IMG/VR virus record: IMGVR_UViG_3300020281_000015
Span: 1 to 64,000 of that record
Direction: 5' to 3' (one strand)
Length of the DNA: 64,000 nt
Source of the DNA: a virus
Of the stretch, positions 45,801-51,221 are shown piece after piece. Numbering within the stretch: the stretch's first letter is position 1; every line of letters starts with the position of its first letter. The position numbers were made by a program, and so were the translations under genes. The notes beneath the pieces are model-generated. The model searched no databases, was not told the origin of the DNA, and was given only the letters and a program-made list of their open reading frames with translations.

Positions 45801-46616
45801 TTGCTTACGCCTAGTGTTGATTATTATCTTACAGATGACCAAATGAAGGTTAGGTTAGTAAGAACACCAGAAGCAAATGATGTAATTGATGTATTGCACT
45901 TTAGCGAAAAAGTAAGTACAGAAAAATTTGCATATAGACAATTTAAAGATATGTTAAACAGAACACACTTTAAGCGTTTAGATAAAGAAGCTACTACTCT
46001 TAGTGTTCCACTGAATAGCACAGATTTAAGAATAGAAGTTGTAGACGGGACTAACTTATCAGTACCTAGCAAAGGACAGAATATTCCAGGAGTACTTTTT
46101 ATAAATGGAGAAAGAATAGAATATTTTGTAAAAGAAGGCAATACATTAAAGCAATTAAGGAGAGGTACACTTGGTACAGGTGTAAAATCAGTTTACCCAG
46201 CAGGTCAAAAAGTATTTGATCAGAACATAAGTAAGACTATACCATATAAAGATATGACACAGTCACAGAGCTTTAATGGAGATGGTGCTACTACTGCATT
46301 TACTTTAGGATTTGATGTTACATCTGCAGATGAAATTGAAGTATTTTCTGCAGGTTCAAGACTAAGAAAAACAACTTTACAATCTTTTGATCCAGCAGTA
46401 GCATTAGATAGTCCAGATGGTGATACGACATTACCAGAAGAGTTTACTCTAAACGGACAAGTTTTAACTTTAAGTGCTATTCCTGCATTGAATACTAAGG
46501 TAACAGTGATTAAAAAGACTGGTCAAACATGGACAAATACAGGAGAAACACTAGGAGAAGCTGAAAATTCTATAGCACGATTCTTACGAGCAGGAACTTC
46601 GGCGCTACCAGAATAA
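30819..46616 (+). CDS. Giant baseplate/virion protein (gp7-position), 5265 aa
   Basis: About 580 kDa by length, a quarter of this window. It follows gp6 where T4 has gp7 (1032 aa), so a baseplate-wedge role is likely. N-terminus: PPIPGEKVKNIGINFLPKFF, YIGDVTNDRKNYQLEPAAV and DYNDYVNQLGAFGS, a start seen in giant virion proteins of marine T4-like phages. Around 1230-1440: GFWRGAYMHAYGTDRPNATP and WWEATYGPAPYSGDN. FG-GAP-like blades (FGESISVSPDGEYLAVGMP near 2321, then near 2918, 3150, 3328, 3424) suggest a beta-propeller. W..YxxGdxVxY.xxxY modules like CBM5/12 lie near 1580, 1837, 2351, 2967 and 3021. NPGSGY repeats occur near 3850 and 4225-4280. The last 600 residues repeat a beta-sandwich (FTL..VxVxVxG). 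No frame break. Exact role and cleavage are unknown. Confidence 0.82.
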   Translation: MSYDDNQKDLTPPIPGEKVKNIGINFLPKFFRTEANKKFLQGTIDQLVQPGVAEKVSGYIGRETAKAFQPTDNYIGDVTNDRKNYQLEPAAVIKDNFDNVLFYKDYNDYVNQLGAFGSNNDNHSRLNNQDSYGWNPNIDWDKFVNFREYYWLPNGPTSVAVRGQNKEVVSTYTVTTSDQGDNISYVFNDGLTVNPTIKLYKGQTYRFEIDTPGHPIAFAITRSFTPGSAILTAGSEGIRADGQFDAKLYGNNYDQGEYVVLPSSGSVTFEADENVSTLYPTGITKYGKEGEVISVVYVEEGTIEFTVPENAPDRLYYVSQNSVDTSGLIRIYDIAENSAINVADEILGKKTYSSANNVKLSNGMKLTFQGEVTPAKYATGQWYVEGVGSQIKLINSKDLIIPAAYSTNKLVPFDTDKFDELPFADAKAFAATKDYITVNRASPDRNAWSRYNCWYHKDVILASESYNSLPTTLDESTRAKRPIIEYEAGLKLNNFGVSAKNDVDLVDVFTKDVFSTIEGSTGYNVDGVDLSDGMRVLFTADTDILVSGRIYEVKFVTINNVRQINLKTVSDTDPIDLETVLVTQGSKYAGTSFHYNGTLWVQSQQKTITNQHPLFEVFDANTNSFSDTTYYGSTTFTGTKIFSYKQGIGTNDTELGFPLSYKSINNSGDIVFNFNLLNDTFTYQTDTDLFTQAISTGYLKKYKSLTEFDYVNGFSSIATSTRQMVLKQYTSTDIKNNNFEIDAYKKAGDLNDLIVHVYLDNKLKIINQDYEIDRANGFAHVRFYNDLKSGQVIKIKTHSSSAKVNGHYEFPHNLERNPLNEDITEFTLGEVIDHVDTMIEDIQGFSGEYPGRSNLRDVGETDQFGKRFVKHSGPINIPLYHITNKEFNIVKALRYSKNEYSRFKRKFLETANSLGYDGPIKQHVDKILNEINKEKIKSEPFYFSDMLGYGDANVIKYTVVDARTTTYPITSPFNLTDLSAKSINIYLNGIQLEYGLDYTFNSDGYAVITASKVEDDIIEIYEYESTDGSFIAPTPSKLGLYPKYYPELTIDDSYIQSSTTNTGPFKVYGREEQTTKTHKGKVGWFYPLYTSEEAAIAADSDSSADTGSAHKHVFEGLSQIFYMPSTEVNHAVQDSDLYDEYPVGVAMIRGHDGSYIKAYKDFRDELILELERRIFNNIKVDYSKALLDIQDFIGGEYRTSEFSKSEVDNTLAADFQQWLRLIGSKEYTEHDFYDPNNSFTFNYASASTPLGNGHPGFWRGAYMHAYGTDRPNATPWEMLGFTMKPTWWEATYGPAPYSGDNLVLWKDLEEGRIKEPGVAEVVNGKYARPGLTNHIPVDGQGKLRSPRDSNFARAFLRRQATNGWKFGDHAPVETAWRRSSEFPFAILLAYLLNKPAKVMGLGFDVSRTKKNLVKQWIQNDTNKPIQLSTAKLPNTYKDDTRVLTCGLVNYIYNLVASDVLSVYTDYKNNLANLRNQLGFKVGGFTDTSKFNLILDSRSPTKQADRDGIFVPQESFKVFNNTSSPLEMVTYSGMSVEKAGSGYIIRGYSNTSPEFEYYKPKQGSSKITVTVGGISEASSEWSANTFYERGQVIQFKNEFYRAARQFTSGDTFTADDTVAKLDELPITGGRTAHFFKDFDETEVFKLQYGTRLSTTQEVVDLMLGYNARQKVLGFSFNEVDSFNEKVENWENTAREFMFFTTQGWAAGTVITLSPGAPKIEFSRPNVVVDNLYDTFYEYSIFKADGQPLSAELNGVVREGNSFGLAVADSDEGIYHVALPLVQKEHVILLENKTAFSDVIYEPKSGYRQERIKVSGYRTADWDGGLNLPGFLYDEAKIVDWSQWKDYKIGELVKYKQFYYTAKNNIPGSKNFNASSWLQLSNKPEPELTANMDYKANQFTDFYDLDSAGFDSEQQRLAQHLIGYQKRQYLANIINDDVSQFKFYRGFIGEKGTMNALTKLFESLGTGQESALDFYEEWAIQTGRFGATDNTKQVEFSLKEDLMTETPQAFELLNTLPTTNYEKVYRILPNEVFDKPENYNHEPFPTKVISSADEYIKTGGYVSEEDVAFVAGSIPELALGDVNAVNLGDYIWVVETGKNTWSVYQVIPANVNVVSATVRTDTISNDGMRLIDLQLDTWADIPYDGIKALITVNDIIGVRGATAYNLDGMYAIEKDGIDLTKVTIKADINVETEDFEGESFQVVKFREVRRATIDELNVSRYDMYEKQKVWIDNYNGDWAVLENNPAFSENQTIYNTSDFDSTAHDFSKGGTVTENNNDVFVSAPGDGSGKITHYKRTNEKNNLVYDNVIQLDANDDLLNTASTSRFGESISVSPDGEYLAVGMPNATGIKTKFKGDFDKTQTYTKADIVKYRESLWKANREILPEISSQAFTTFDTYVNLAASADADSTTLQLLVAGDPGLANNTVDHLLVRAPKDMYLGTSAGDTISLYWNQRSFAYPTLDNYLPFNGAIPQINFSFLTGQHTIVHKVDHVLFVSTFVTLPTVGQTVTTNTGSATVAYVGTKADSAVIYIKDTNGIFNVTDELFIDETIFVGFYSETSTYNTSSAVDGFWYINTGFSYSNNATYYDTGRGLVYADVRLASSSRAFNTYSNIQQAVGSIGSYVKNKNRASYITHLSYRGDPGGVEADQLSNKWVVRGEKSYTDTLSAGDETEFRIYDLENRTVDVTSAGFSLAILNKKQTIVDLWDGYIDFTFDEFDFNGNVFEPVIGDIISDVQIPNDGQGGLAITTQTTSTAEVVFYRRNFNSVRVYVKALSGDWSQLTNIGKYSIQRNANTAVRGIADVNRVMGTVADVDNDIAVGTATVGKLIVFENSSQFNVVTNPEIVDEEYWFFNENTEQGISRTENPPYSLNKDYTQVFHIQAEATGVAGPNTEGAVAIYRRTEGGNYRRQYVFVSEHRKENRKFGKKVKLVQKGNYYTLAVSSEGLGTREDPGSIEFYRHGVKPEQVNNFRGNYQIAAYSVGDIVKNNDLFYLCIRAAASTNFVSDPVYWENISWKHGKDRNYRGVWDNTYRYEKGTIVEYNNQLYKAKTNIAVGASWAPTSWDLLTTNIDYIGMLPNRTSKTFYTDENIFDPIQDIQQFSKDFDLSKDGDVLVTTSTQVATDSTRDIAVVIYREVDDKFQFSQMITEKSAVDGFADKVSMNPEGTKIAVSAPLEDTTRINQGVVNIYSADTSGTFGTPITTSTQIDWTQFATAVLEMSSNNFTHPLVPFLKTQHTDGRIYADANLSGNIADSVDQQADDINVWDALEWQRYAADQDNHTVNSHSWIDGTVKSAFLKVASSYPSALKTVNVDVGECTPNQILLPPQDEESEKFGHSVEWGSEYLAISSLNGDQKIPTEFDTYTKTQTDSYQLDVTSDRKQTPTTFDNKFTTFKNIKIDKGVIYLYETLENKVTQSEVITFPLIQTTFGENLLAQGNHLYVGLPQQFDNNKRGAVVDFRKLPGNNAWKQIRSSVTPVDVDKIRGAFLYNKRENQIVTYLDFIDPVQGKIAGIAEQEIDFKTKYDPAFYNTGQLADDNVDPNRHWAEKYIGKVWWNIAGARFAHPYQGSTNFQRNVWNTQLEGSTINVYEWVESKLLPSTWDSIADTDEGLAQGISGISLFGNTKYTTRLVYDSVSKTFNSLYYFWVENKKTIPANTKRLLSIRNIAALIGNPKDQKYRYLSLLSKNKFLLTNCNDIVNNDDIVLNIKYTNDNLQKQKQNTHSQYQILSKGLSTSVPNPDIQLKWFDSLIGFDDKERKVPNTDVPVKSRYGIQNRPRQGMFVNRFEALKQFIERVNLVCKQNLLADEYDLSSLSMKEPLPTLLSGEYDHKVSTYSEINFISTSKVTPAKLTPVVLNGKIVRVTIDDAGRGYKVAPRLKITGAGKDAEVKLTIDTLGKITSATVENQGTGYDENTYISVRRYSVLVEADNTVFNKWALYSWNETDSVWFRRSIQDYDVTQFWSQIDWYADGYNQFTEIDDIIAGSYLLTSLDNSIGDVVKINSVGSGGWLLLEKIADEDTEDYTVNYKTIGRQNGTIEFNDRLYDYTKNTVGFDNRSFDSYFYDNTPAKELRIILNAIKDKIFIGTLAVEYNELFFASLRYVLAEQKGADWLFKTSFVKAKHNLGPLYQDLTFNNDNLANYEAYINEVKPYSTNVREFVSNYSTVQETNTTISDFDLPPEYNNLTKAIEASKAQVIDGVVVSSPNSASIYPRKHWADNNSYQVKEIKISNPGSGYTYTPTVKITNTEGSGATAKAYLGYGKITKIEVTNPGSGYIKQPIVTIEGPQSEGSVKATATAILGNGVVRAPTIVTKFDRISGKTYYTTLLQESTFAGTGSQLTYNLEWPMDLSASKVKVFVGKDANNLVEQLRSAYTFTNIENDTAGYTREQGRITFTTPPKNNDVIKISYYRPLSLLTAEDRINFAYNPTKEMYGKELSQLMTGIDYGGVQVRSFEFDKPAGWDSAGWYTDSWDTFDNTFEDEVFYSDGSTNAVQLTKPMANGIMYNFYLNGVRIDDPNYDNSTLNKNPSAITNSIIGDGVTDTLDLETMGIRLAPSDVLIIRKTTSDGSTLPDAESYDTALSGGDLAYKTATGLKAEDIIIDGDDFVTPTTSGGPEELVPGQVLDTLDIKVFTRDSAGQGRIHSQSYTMTNQTIYDLGVIPRTAPAVIVKVANVIQPTSNYTIDWNLNTITLNNPTPGAELNIIAMAQGTQKVLDFGTGQSVAGQSDYLTTVDWEEGVSVFVSVNGVAYNDVVVFNSAEDSVPGPAKVGIRFSTPLEASNYKIHYTVFSDSTKINYSQVSKDQFQADGTTKSFSLATTPFYAKPNEHNIIVKVANKILNPGYNIQYTIDSDNTREYKIESFQQPIGSNAASDIKVFVDGVEKFTPNEWRFDIANSQVVLADEVGKPGSTVELFAITDGEYRITGNVITLDSTPAQDTIIEVFQFSNHDLLGLERINYDVVKRTLLLSTDVQNTTYNRLTVGEITLRSKAVDAEYVWVSVNGELLTPSVDYYLTDDQMKVRLVRTPEANDVIDVLHFSEKVSTEKFAYRQFKDMLNRTHFKRLDKEATTLSVPLNSTDLRIEVVDGTNLSVPSKGQNIPGVLFINGERIEYFVKEGNTLKQLRRGTLGTGVKSVYPAGQKVFDQNISKTIPYKDMTQSQSFNGDGATTAFTLGFDVTSADEIEVFSAGSRLRKTTLQSFDPAVALDSPDGDTTLPEEFTLNGQVLTLSAIPALNTKVTVIKKTGQTWTNTGETLGEAENSIARFLRAGTSALPE

Positions 46617-46619
46617 ATA
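46612..46619 (+). promoter_or_regulatory. Late-type promoter box before the 200-aa structural gene
   Basis: AATAAATA overlapping the stop codon of the giant gene, 16 nt before the ATG at 46636, with AGGAAA between. Confidence 0.5.
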
Positions 46620-46635
46620 CAGTATAGGAAATACA

Positions 46636-47238
46636 ATGAGCGAAAATATGCAAGATAAAAACGGAGTACTAGTACAGGGTCATATCAAGATATTTGATCC
46701 TAAATCGCAAGAAGTTTACGTAGATAAGCGTAATGCAATTCATTATGAAAATATGAGTATTGCATTAGCAGAAAGCCTTGCTAATGAAGGTGCAGGATTT
46801 ATATATGAAATGAGCTTCGGCAACGGCGGAACTTCAGTCGATCCAACTGGTATTATTACATATCTTACACCTAACAGTACAGGTACAAACGCTACATTGT
46901 ATAATCAAACGTATACAAAAGTAGTAGACGAAAAAAGTGTTAACAATACTGACACTGCAAGAAATAAAACAGAAACAAGACATGTAAGCGGAACAAACTA
47001 CACAGATATACTTGTTTCATGTTTGCTTGATTACGGTGAACCGAGTGGACAACAAGCATTTGATAATGCTACTGATCCAGAAAATGCTTACGTATTTGAT
47101 GAACTTGGATTAAGAAGTTATAGTGCAAGCGGTACAGGACGCTTAATTACTCATGTAATTTTTCATCCTGTACAAAAATCATTGAACAGATTGATACAGA
47201 TAGATTATACTGTTCGTGTACAGAGTTTAGCGGGTTAA
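46636..47238 (+). CDS. Virion structural protein, baseplate/fibre attachment region
   Basis: A 200-aa protein starting with a beta hairpin (GVLVQGHIKIFDPKSQEVYV), then KRNAIHYENMSIALAESLAN, FIYEMSFGNGGTSVDP and, near the C-terminus, YVFDELGLRS, LITHVIFHPVQKSLNR. Proteins with this look occur beside fibre genes in marine phages and are usually labelled structural. It is between the giant baseplate protein and the first of three fibre genes, so it may be the connector to the fibres (T4 gp8/gp9-like position). That assignment is inference. Confidence 0.65.
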   Translation: MSENMQDKNGVLVQGHIKIFDPKSQEVYVDKRNAIHYENMSIALAESLANEGAGFIYEMSFGNGGTSVDPTGIITYLTPNSTGTNATLYNQTYTKVVDEKSVNNTDTARNKTETRHVSGTNYTDILVSCLLDYGEPSGQQAFDNATDPENAYVFDELGLRSYSASGTGRLITHVIFHPVQKSLNRLIQIDYTVRVQSLAG

Positions 47239-47248
47239 GGAAAAGATT

Positions 47249-49309
47249 ATGGCATATGCAATTAATTACACTGACTCCGTAAATAAAGGAACAATTACTG
47301 TTGAAGACAATACTATAAACTCTGAAACTACTATTAGTCTACCTGGTAGATTTACAACAGCATATGGCCAAGCAATCAGTGAAAACTTTTTACATTTATT
47401 AGAAAATTTTGCAAATAGTTCTGCACCAGAGAGACCTGTAGAAGGTCAATTATGGTATGATACTACAACAGGTGTCGACCAACTAAAAATTTATGATGGA
47501 ACAATTTGGCAAGCGGCCGCAGGGTTGAAAAAAGCAAGCTCAGAACCAGCAGTGGCAAATAGCAGTGCAGGCGATTTATGGGTAAACACAGGCTCGCAAC
47601 AATTATATTTGTTTACAGGATCTACTTGGGTTTTAGTTGGACCAGAATTTACAGATGGATTATTAACTGGTACAAAGTCGGAAGTTTTAGCAGGAACTGA
47701 CAATTTAAGTTATACAGTATTGTCTATTAAGGTACAAGACAAAACTGCATTTATTATAAGTGATAGAGCTTTTACACCTAAAACAGCTATTGCAGGATTT
47801 ACAACAGGAATTAAAGCAGGTATTAATATTAGTTCTGTAGCATTAGTCGGCACAGAAACATTAAAATATTATGGAACAGCTGAAAAAGCAGATGCATTAG
47901 TAATTGGAAATACAACAGTACCAGCGGCGAATTTTGTAAGAACAGACGTTAGCTCAACATCAAATTTTGATTTAAAAGTAAAAAATAATGATGGTGTTGT
48001 AATTGGTACAGGAGGACAATTAAGCCTAGGTGTTGACGGTGAGCAGGGAGTTATCCAACACAACACTAGCGGATCTAATATTGATTTTAGATTAAGAAGC
48101 GGCACTTCTACACCTACAATTATGCGTATTGACGCATCAGGAAAAGTAGGAATCAACAATAGTGCTCCTGAGCAAGATCTTGATGTTGCAGGTAATATTA
48201 AACTTACACCAAAAGCAGGAGTTGCTGGTTCAGGTTATTTACAGCTTACTAGTACAACAGATAGCAGTAGTATTAGCACAGGATCATTAATTACAGCAGG
48301 TGGTATAGGCGTAGCATTAAATGCTTATATAGGTGGTAACGTTGATGTAGGAGGAATACTACAAACAGGTAATATTGCACCTGACACTGGATCTAGTAGG
48401 AATATTGGAACATTAATTAACAAATATGACAGCATATATGCAAATACATTTTTTGGTAATTTACAAGGAAATGTTAGCGGTACAGTTAGCGGCAGGGCAG
48501 GCTCTGCAGATAAGTTAGCTAGTGCAACAACTTTTGCAGTTACTGGTGATGTTGATGCGGCTAGTTTTGAATTTGATGGACAAACTGGCGGCAGTACAAA
48601 AACATTTAATATGTCAATTGCTAATACCTTTATTAGTAATAAAACTGTTACATATGCCGCTGAGAACTCAGATGAATTATTACTGAATAGACCAACAGGT
48701 ACAACAGGTGTGTTTAGAATTACTAAAAGTAATTTCCTTAAATCAGTGCCTATTACTCCAGTTGGATCAATGGTTATATATGGTGGAACTACTGCACCTG
48801 CAGGATGGTTATTTTGTGATGGCACAGAAGTTAGAAAATCAGATTACAACGATTTATGGTTAGCTATAGGATTTAATTTTAAAGATGCTTCGCTTATTTC
48901 AGATGCAGGAGTTAACTTTTTTGCACTACCTGATTTAAGAGGTAGATTTGCATTAGGTATGGATAATATGGGCGGAAACACTGCCAATAGGGTTACAGAT
49001 GCTACAGCAGATACAATAGGCGGAACAGGCGGTGCTCAAAATACAACAATTCAGCTTAATAATTTACCAGAACACGAACATGATATGGAAGGTGATAGCG
49101 GTACTCAGTACTATGCAACAAGAGTAGGAACAGGTACTCCTGCAGATTCAGGAGCCATTCAACTTTCAATTACTTCTGGAACACAAGGTACACAAGGTCT
49201 TGCGTCAAGTGGAGGTATTAAAACTACATCTTCATTAGGAACAGCAATGGATACAATAGATCCTTACTTGGCTGTAAACTATATTATATATACTGGAGTA
49301 ACAACATGA
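47249..49309 (+). CDS. Tail fibre/short-fibre-like protein with tail-collar tip
   Basis: 686 aa. Residues 1-140 form an N-terminal module shared with the next two genes (ENFLHLLENFANSSAPERP, GQLWYDT, GDLWVNTGSQQLYLF, LVGPEF), probably for baseplate attachment. A repetitive beta shaft follows, with VGINNSAPEQDLDVAGNIKL near 300, typical of trimeric fibres. From about 500 there is a phage tail-collar domain (GSMVIYGGTTAPAGWLFCDG, PDLRGRFALGMDNMGG, NNLPEHEHDM) as in T4 gp12-type fibres. A host-surface receptor-binding role is inferred. It overlaps the next gene by 4 nt (ATGA). Confidence 0.85.
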   Translation: MAYAINYTDSVNKGTITVEDNTINSETTISLPGRFTTAYGQAISENFLHLLENFANSSAPERPVEGQLWYDTTTGVDQLKIYDGTIWQAAAGLKKASSEPAVANSSAGDLWVNTGSQQLYLFTGSTWVLVGPEFTDGLLTGTKSEVLAGTDNLSYTVLSIKVQDKTAFIISDRAFTPKTAIAGFTTGIKAGINISSVALVGTETLKYYGTAEKADALVIGNTTVPAANFVRTDVSSTSNFDLKVKNNDGVVIGTGGQLSLGVDGEQGVIQHNTSGSNIDFRLRSGTSTPTIMRIDASGKVGINNSAPEQDLDVAGNIKLTPKAGVAGSGYLQLTSTTDSSSISTGSLITAGGIGVALNAYIGGNVDVGGILQTGNIAPDTGSSRNIGTLINKYDSIYANTFFGNLQGNVSGTVSGRAGSADKLASATTFAVTGDVDAASFEFDGQTGGSTKTFNMSIANTFISNKTVTYAAENSDELLLNRPTGTTGVFRITKSNFLKSVPITPVGSMVIYGGTTAPAGWLFCDGTEVRKSDYNDLWLAIGFNFKDASLISDAGVNFFALPDLRGRFALGMDNMGGNTANRVTDATADTIGGTGGAQNTTIQLNNLPEHEHDMEGDSGTQYYATRVGTGTPADSGAIQLSITSGTQGTQGLASSGGIKTTSSLGTAMDTIDPYLAVNYIIYTGVTT

Positions 49310-51174
49310 GCTATCAATTAAATAAAACAGATGGTACATTACTTACTTCGTTAATTGACGGGCAGATTGATCAAGCTAGCACAAATTTAACTTTAGTTGG
49401 AAAAAACTACACAGGGTATGGCGAAGCGTTTAATGAAAATTTTATAAAGTTGTTAGAAAATTTTTCTAACACTTCAGCGCCAAGTAATCCCCTAACAGGA
49501 CAGCTATGGTGGGACACGAGTAATGCTAGACTTAAAGTTTATACAGGCACACAATGGAAAGCAAGCGGTGGCCCATTTGTGCAAAACACACAACCTACTA
49601 TGGTTGCAGGCGATTTATGGATTGATAATTTAAATAATCAATTGTACGCATTTGATGGTACTGACACTACTTTAGTAGGTCCACAATATACAACAGCACA
49701 AAAGAAAAGCGGCTTTGAAATAGGAACAATTCTTGATAATCAAAGTAGATCAAGAACAGTAGCATATCTATATATAGGTGGCACTCTTTCTGCAGTTTTA
49801 AGTTCACTAGAATTTACACCTACATATTCTCAACGAGTTTTAGGTTTAGTTGATGCAAGCACTAATCCAAATGGTATAATATATGAAGGTGTTAATATTA
49901 TTAACAACTCAACGTTTAAGTGGCACGGGGTTGCAAATAGTTCATTAGCACTTACAGACTCTGCAGGTGTTGCAAGAACTGCTGAACAATTTTTAGCATC
50001 AAATGCTAATGATGTAACAACAGGTGCTTTAACAATTCAAAATTCAGGTGGCTTAACAATAGGGCTTTCGCAAAACAATGTTCAAAAAGTTATTGGTGAC
50101 AGATTTTATATAGAAAATCAACTTTTAGATCATGATTTAAGTTTGCGTGTACGTTCTAACCAATTTAACTCATTGATTGTTGACGCTTTGTATGTAGACG
50201 CAAGTACAGCAAGAGTTGGAATATTTACAACAAACAGACTGCCACAGTACACATTAGATGTTGAAGGTGATATAAGAGCTACAGGAAACTTAATTGTACA
50301 AGGTACGCAAACTACACTTGATACAGTTACACTAAGAGTAGAAGATAAAAATATAGAATTAGGCTATCAGTCAGATAGCACAGGCGGTGATGATGTAGGT
50401 GCAGACGGAGGTGGTGTTACATTATTATCAACAGACTCTAACAAAGAAATCAAATGGCTAAATTCAACTGATTCCTGGACTTTTAACAAGAATATAGATC
50501 TATCTGATACTACTAAATCTATTAAGATCGGCGGACAAACAAAATTAACAAATACAAGTCTATCAAATATTTTGTATGCTGACGAATTAACAAGAGTAGG
50601 CACACTTGTAAATCTGCAGGTAGATAGTATTAATATTAATGGTAACACTATTAGTAACAGTGTTTCTAATATTAATCTTACAGCAACAGGAGGAATGGGT
50701 ATAACACCTGGTGGTGCAGTAACATTTACTGGAGCACCACAAATTAAAGGTGTTGGTGATCCTTCAGACATACAGGATGTTGCAACTAAAGCTTATACAG
50801 ATACAGAAATAGCAAATGAAGTAATAGTAATGGGTTTTGACATTACCGGATTAGGTACAGGGTCAACATTACAAGCGGCAGTAGCAGGTTATTTAAATGA
50901 CCTGTATCCTGCAAGTGCGGCAAATAGTGGAAAACAAGCAAAACTACATTGTACTTCATACGCAAACGCAACAGCAAGTGGTATCGATGTGGATTCAGCT
51001 AAAACTATTTCCTATATTGCTGTTGATTCTAATGGCACACAGAATGAGTCTGTTGTGCAAGATATAGTTTTTGCAGGAGCCAGTGGTAACGTTTCGTTGA
51101 CTGCGGCACGTAGTTTGATGAGATACCAGTCAAACGGAACAGCATGGGAGTGGCAGCAAACAACTGCTTATTAA
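49306..51174 (+). CDS. Tail fibre-like protein, second paralogue
   Basis: 622 aa. The N-terminal module matches the previous gene (LTLVGKNYTGYGEAFNENFI, GQLWWDTSNARLKVYTGTQW, GDLWIDNLNNQLYAF, LVGPQY). The shaft carries LYVDASTARVGIFTTN, YTLDVEGDIRATGNLIVQG and TLRVEDKNIELGYQ, the trimeric-fibre pattern seen in many marine phage fibres. The last 140 residues (after DVATKAYTDTEIANEV) form a different tip with no collar domain that I recognise. A tandem duplicate with a replaced C-terminus is inferred. The stop is followed by a 47-nt gap with a late box. Confidence 0.82.
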   Translation: MSYQLNKTDGTLLTSLIDGQIDQASTNLTLVGKNYTGYGEAFNENFIKLLENFSNTSAPSNPLTGQLWWDTSNARLKVYTGTQWKASGGPFVQNTQPTMVAGDLWIDNLNNQLYAFDGTDTTLVGPQYTTAQKKSGFEIGTILDNQSRSRTVAYLYIGGTLSAVLSSLEFTPTYSQRVLGLVDASTNPNGIIYEGVNIINNSTFKWHGVANSSLALTDSAGVARTAEQFLASNANDVTTGALTIQNSGGLTIGLSQNNVQKVIGDRFYIENQLLDHDLSLRVRSNQFNSLIVDALYVDASTARVGIFTTNRLPQYTLDVEGDIRATGNLIVQGTQTTLDTVTLRVEDKNIELGYQSDSTGGDDVGADGGGVTLLSTDSNKEIKWLNSTDSWTFNKNIDLSDTTKSIKIGGQTKLTNTSLSNILYADELTRVGTLVNLQVDSININGNTISNSVSNINLTATGGMGITPGGAVTFTGAPQIKGVGDPSDIQDVATKAYTDTEIANEVIVMGFDITGLGTGSTLQAAVAGYLNDLYPASAANSGKQAKLHCTSYANATASGIDVDSAKTISYIAVDSNGTQNESVVQDIVFAGASGNVSLTAARSLMRYQSNGTAWEWQQTTAY

Positions 51175-51189
51175 ACATATGATAAAAAC

Positions 51190-51197
51190 GATAAATA
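51190..51197 (+). promoter_or_regulatory. Late promoter before the third fibre gene
   Basis: GATAAATA in the 47-nt gap, 24 nt before the ATG at 51222, which has GAGGAA as ribosome site. Confidence 0.6.
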
Positions 51198-51221
51198 ACA
51201 TAAGTACTACGAGGAACAGCA

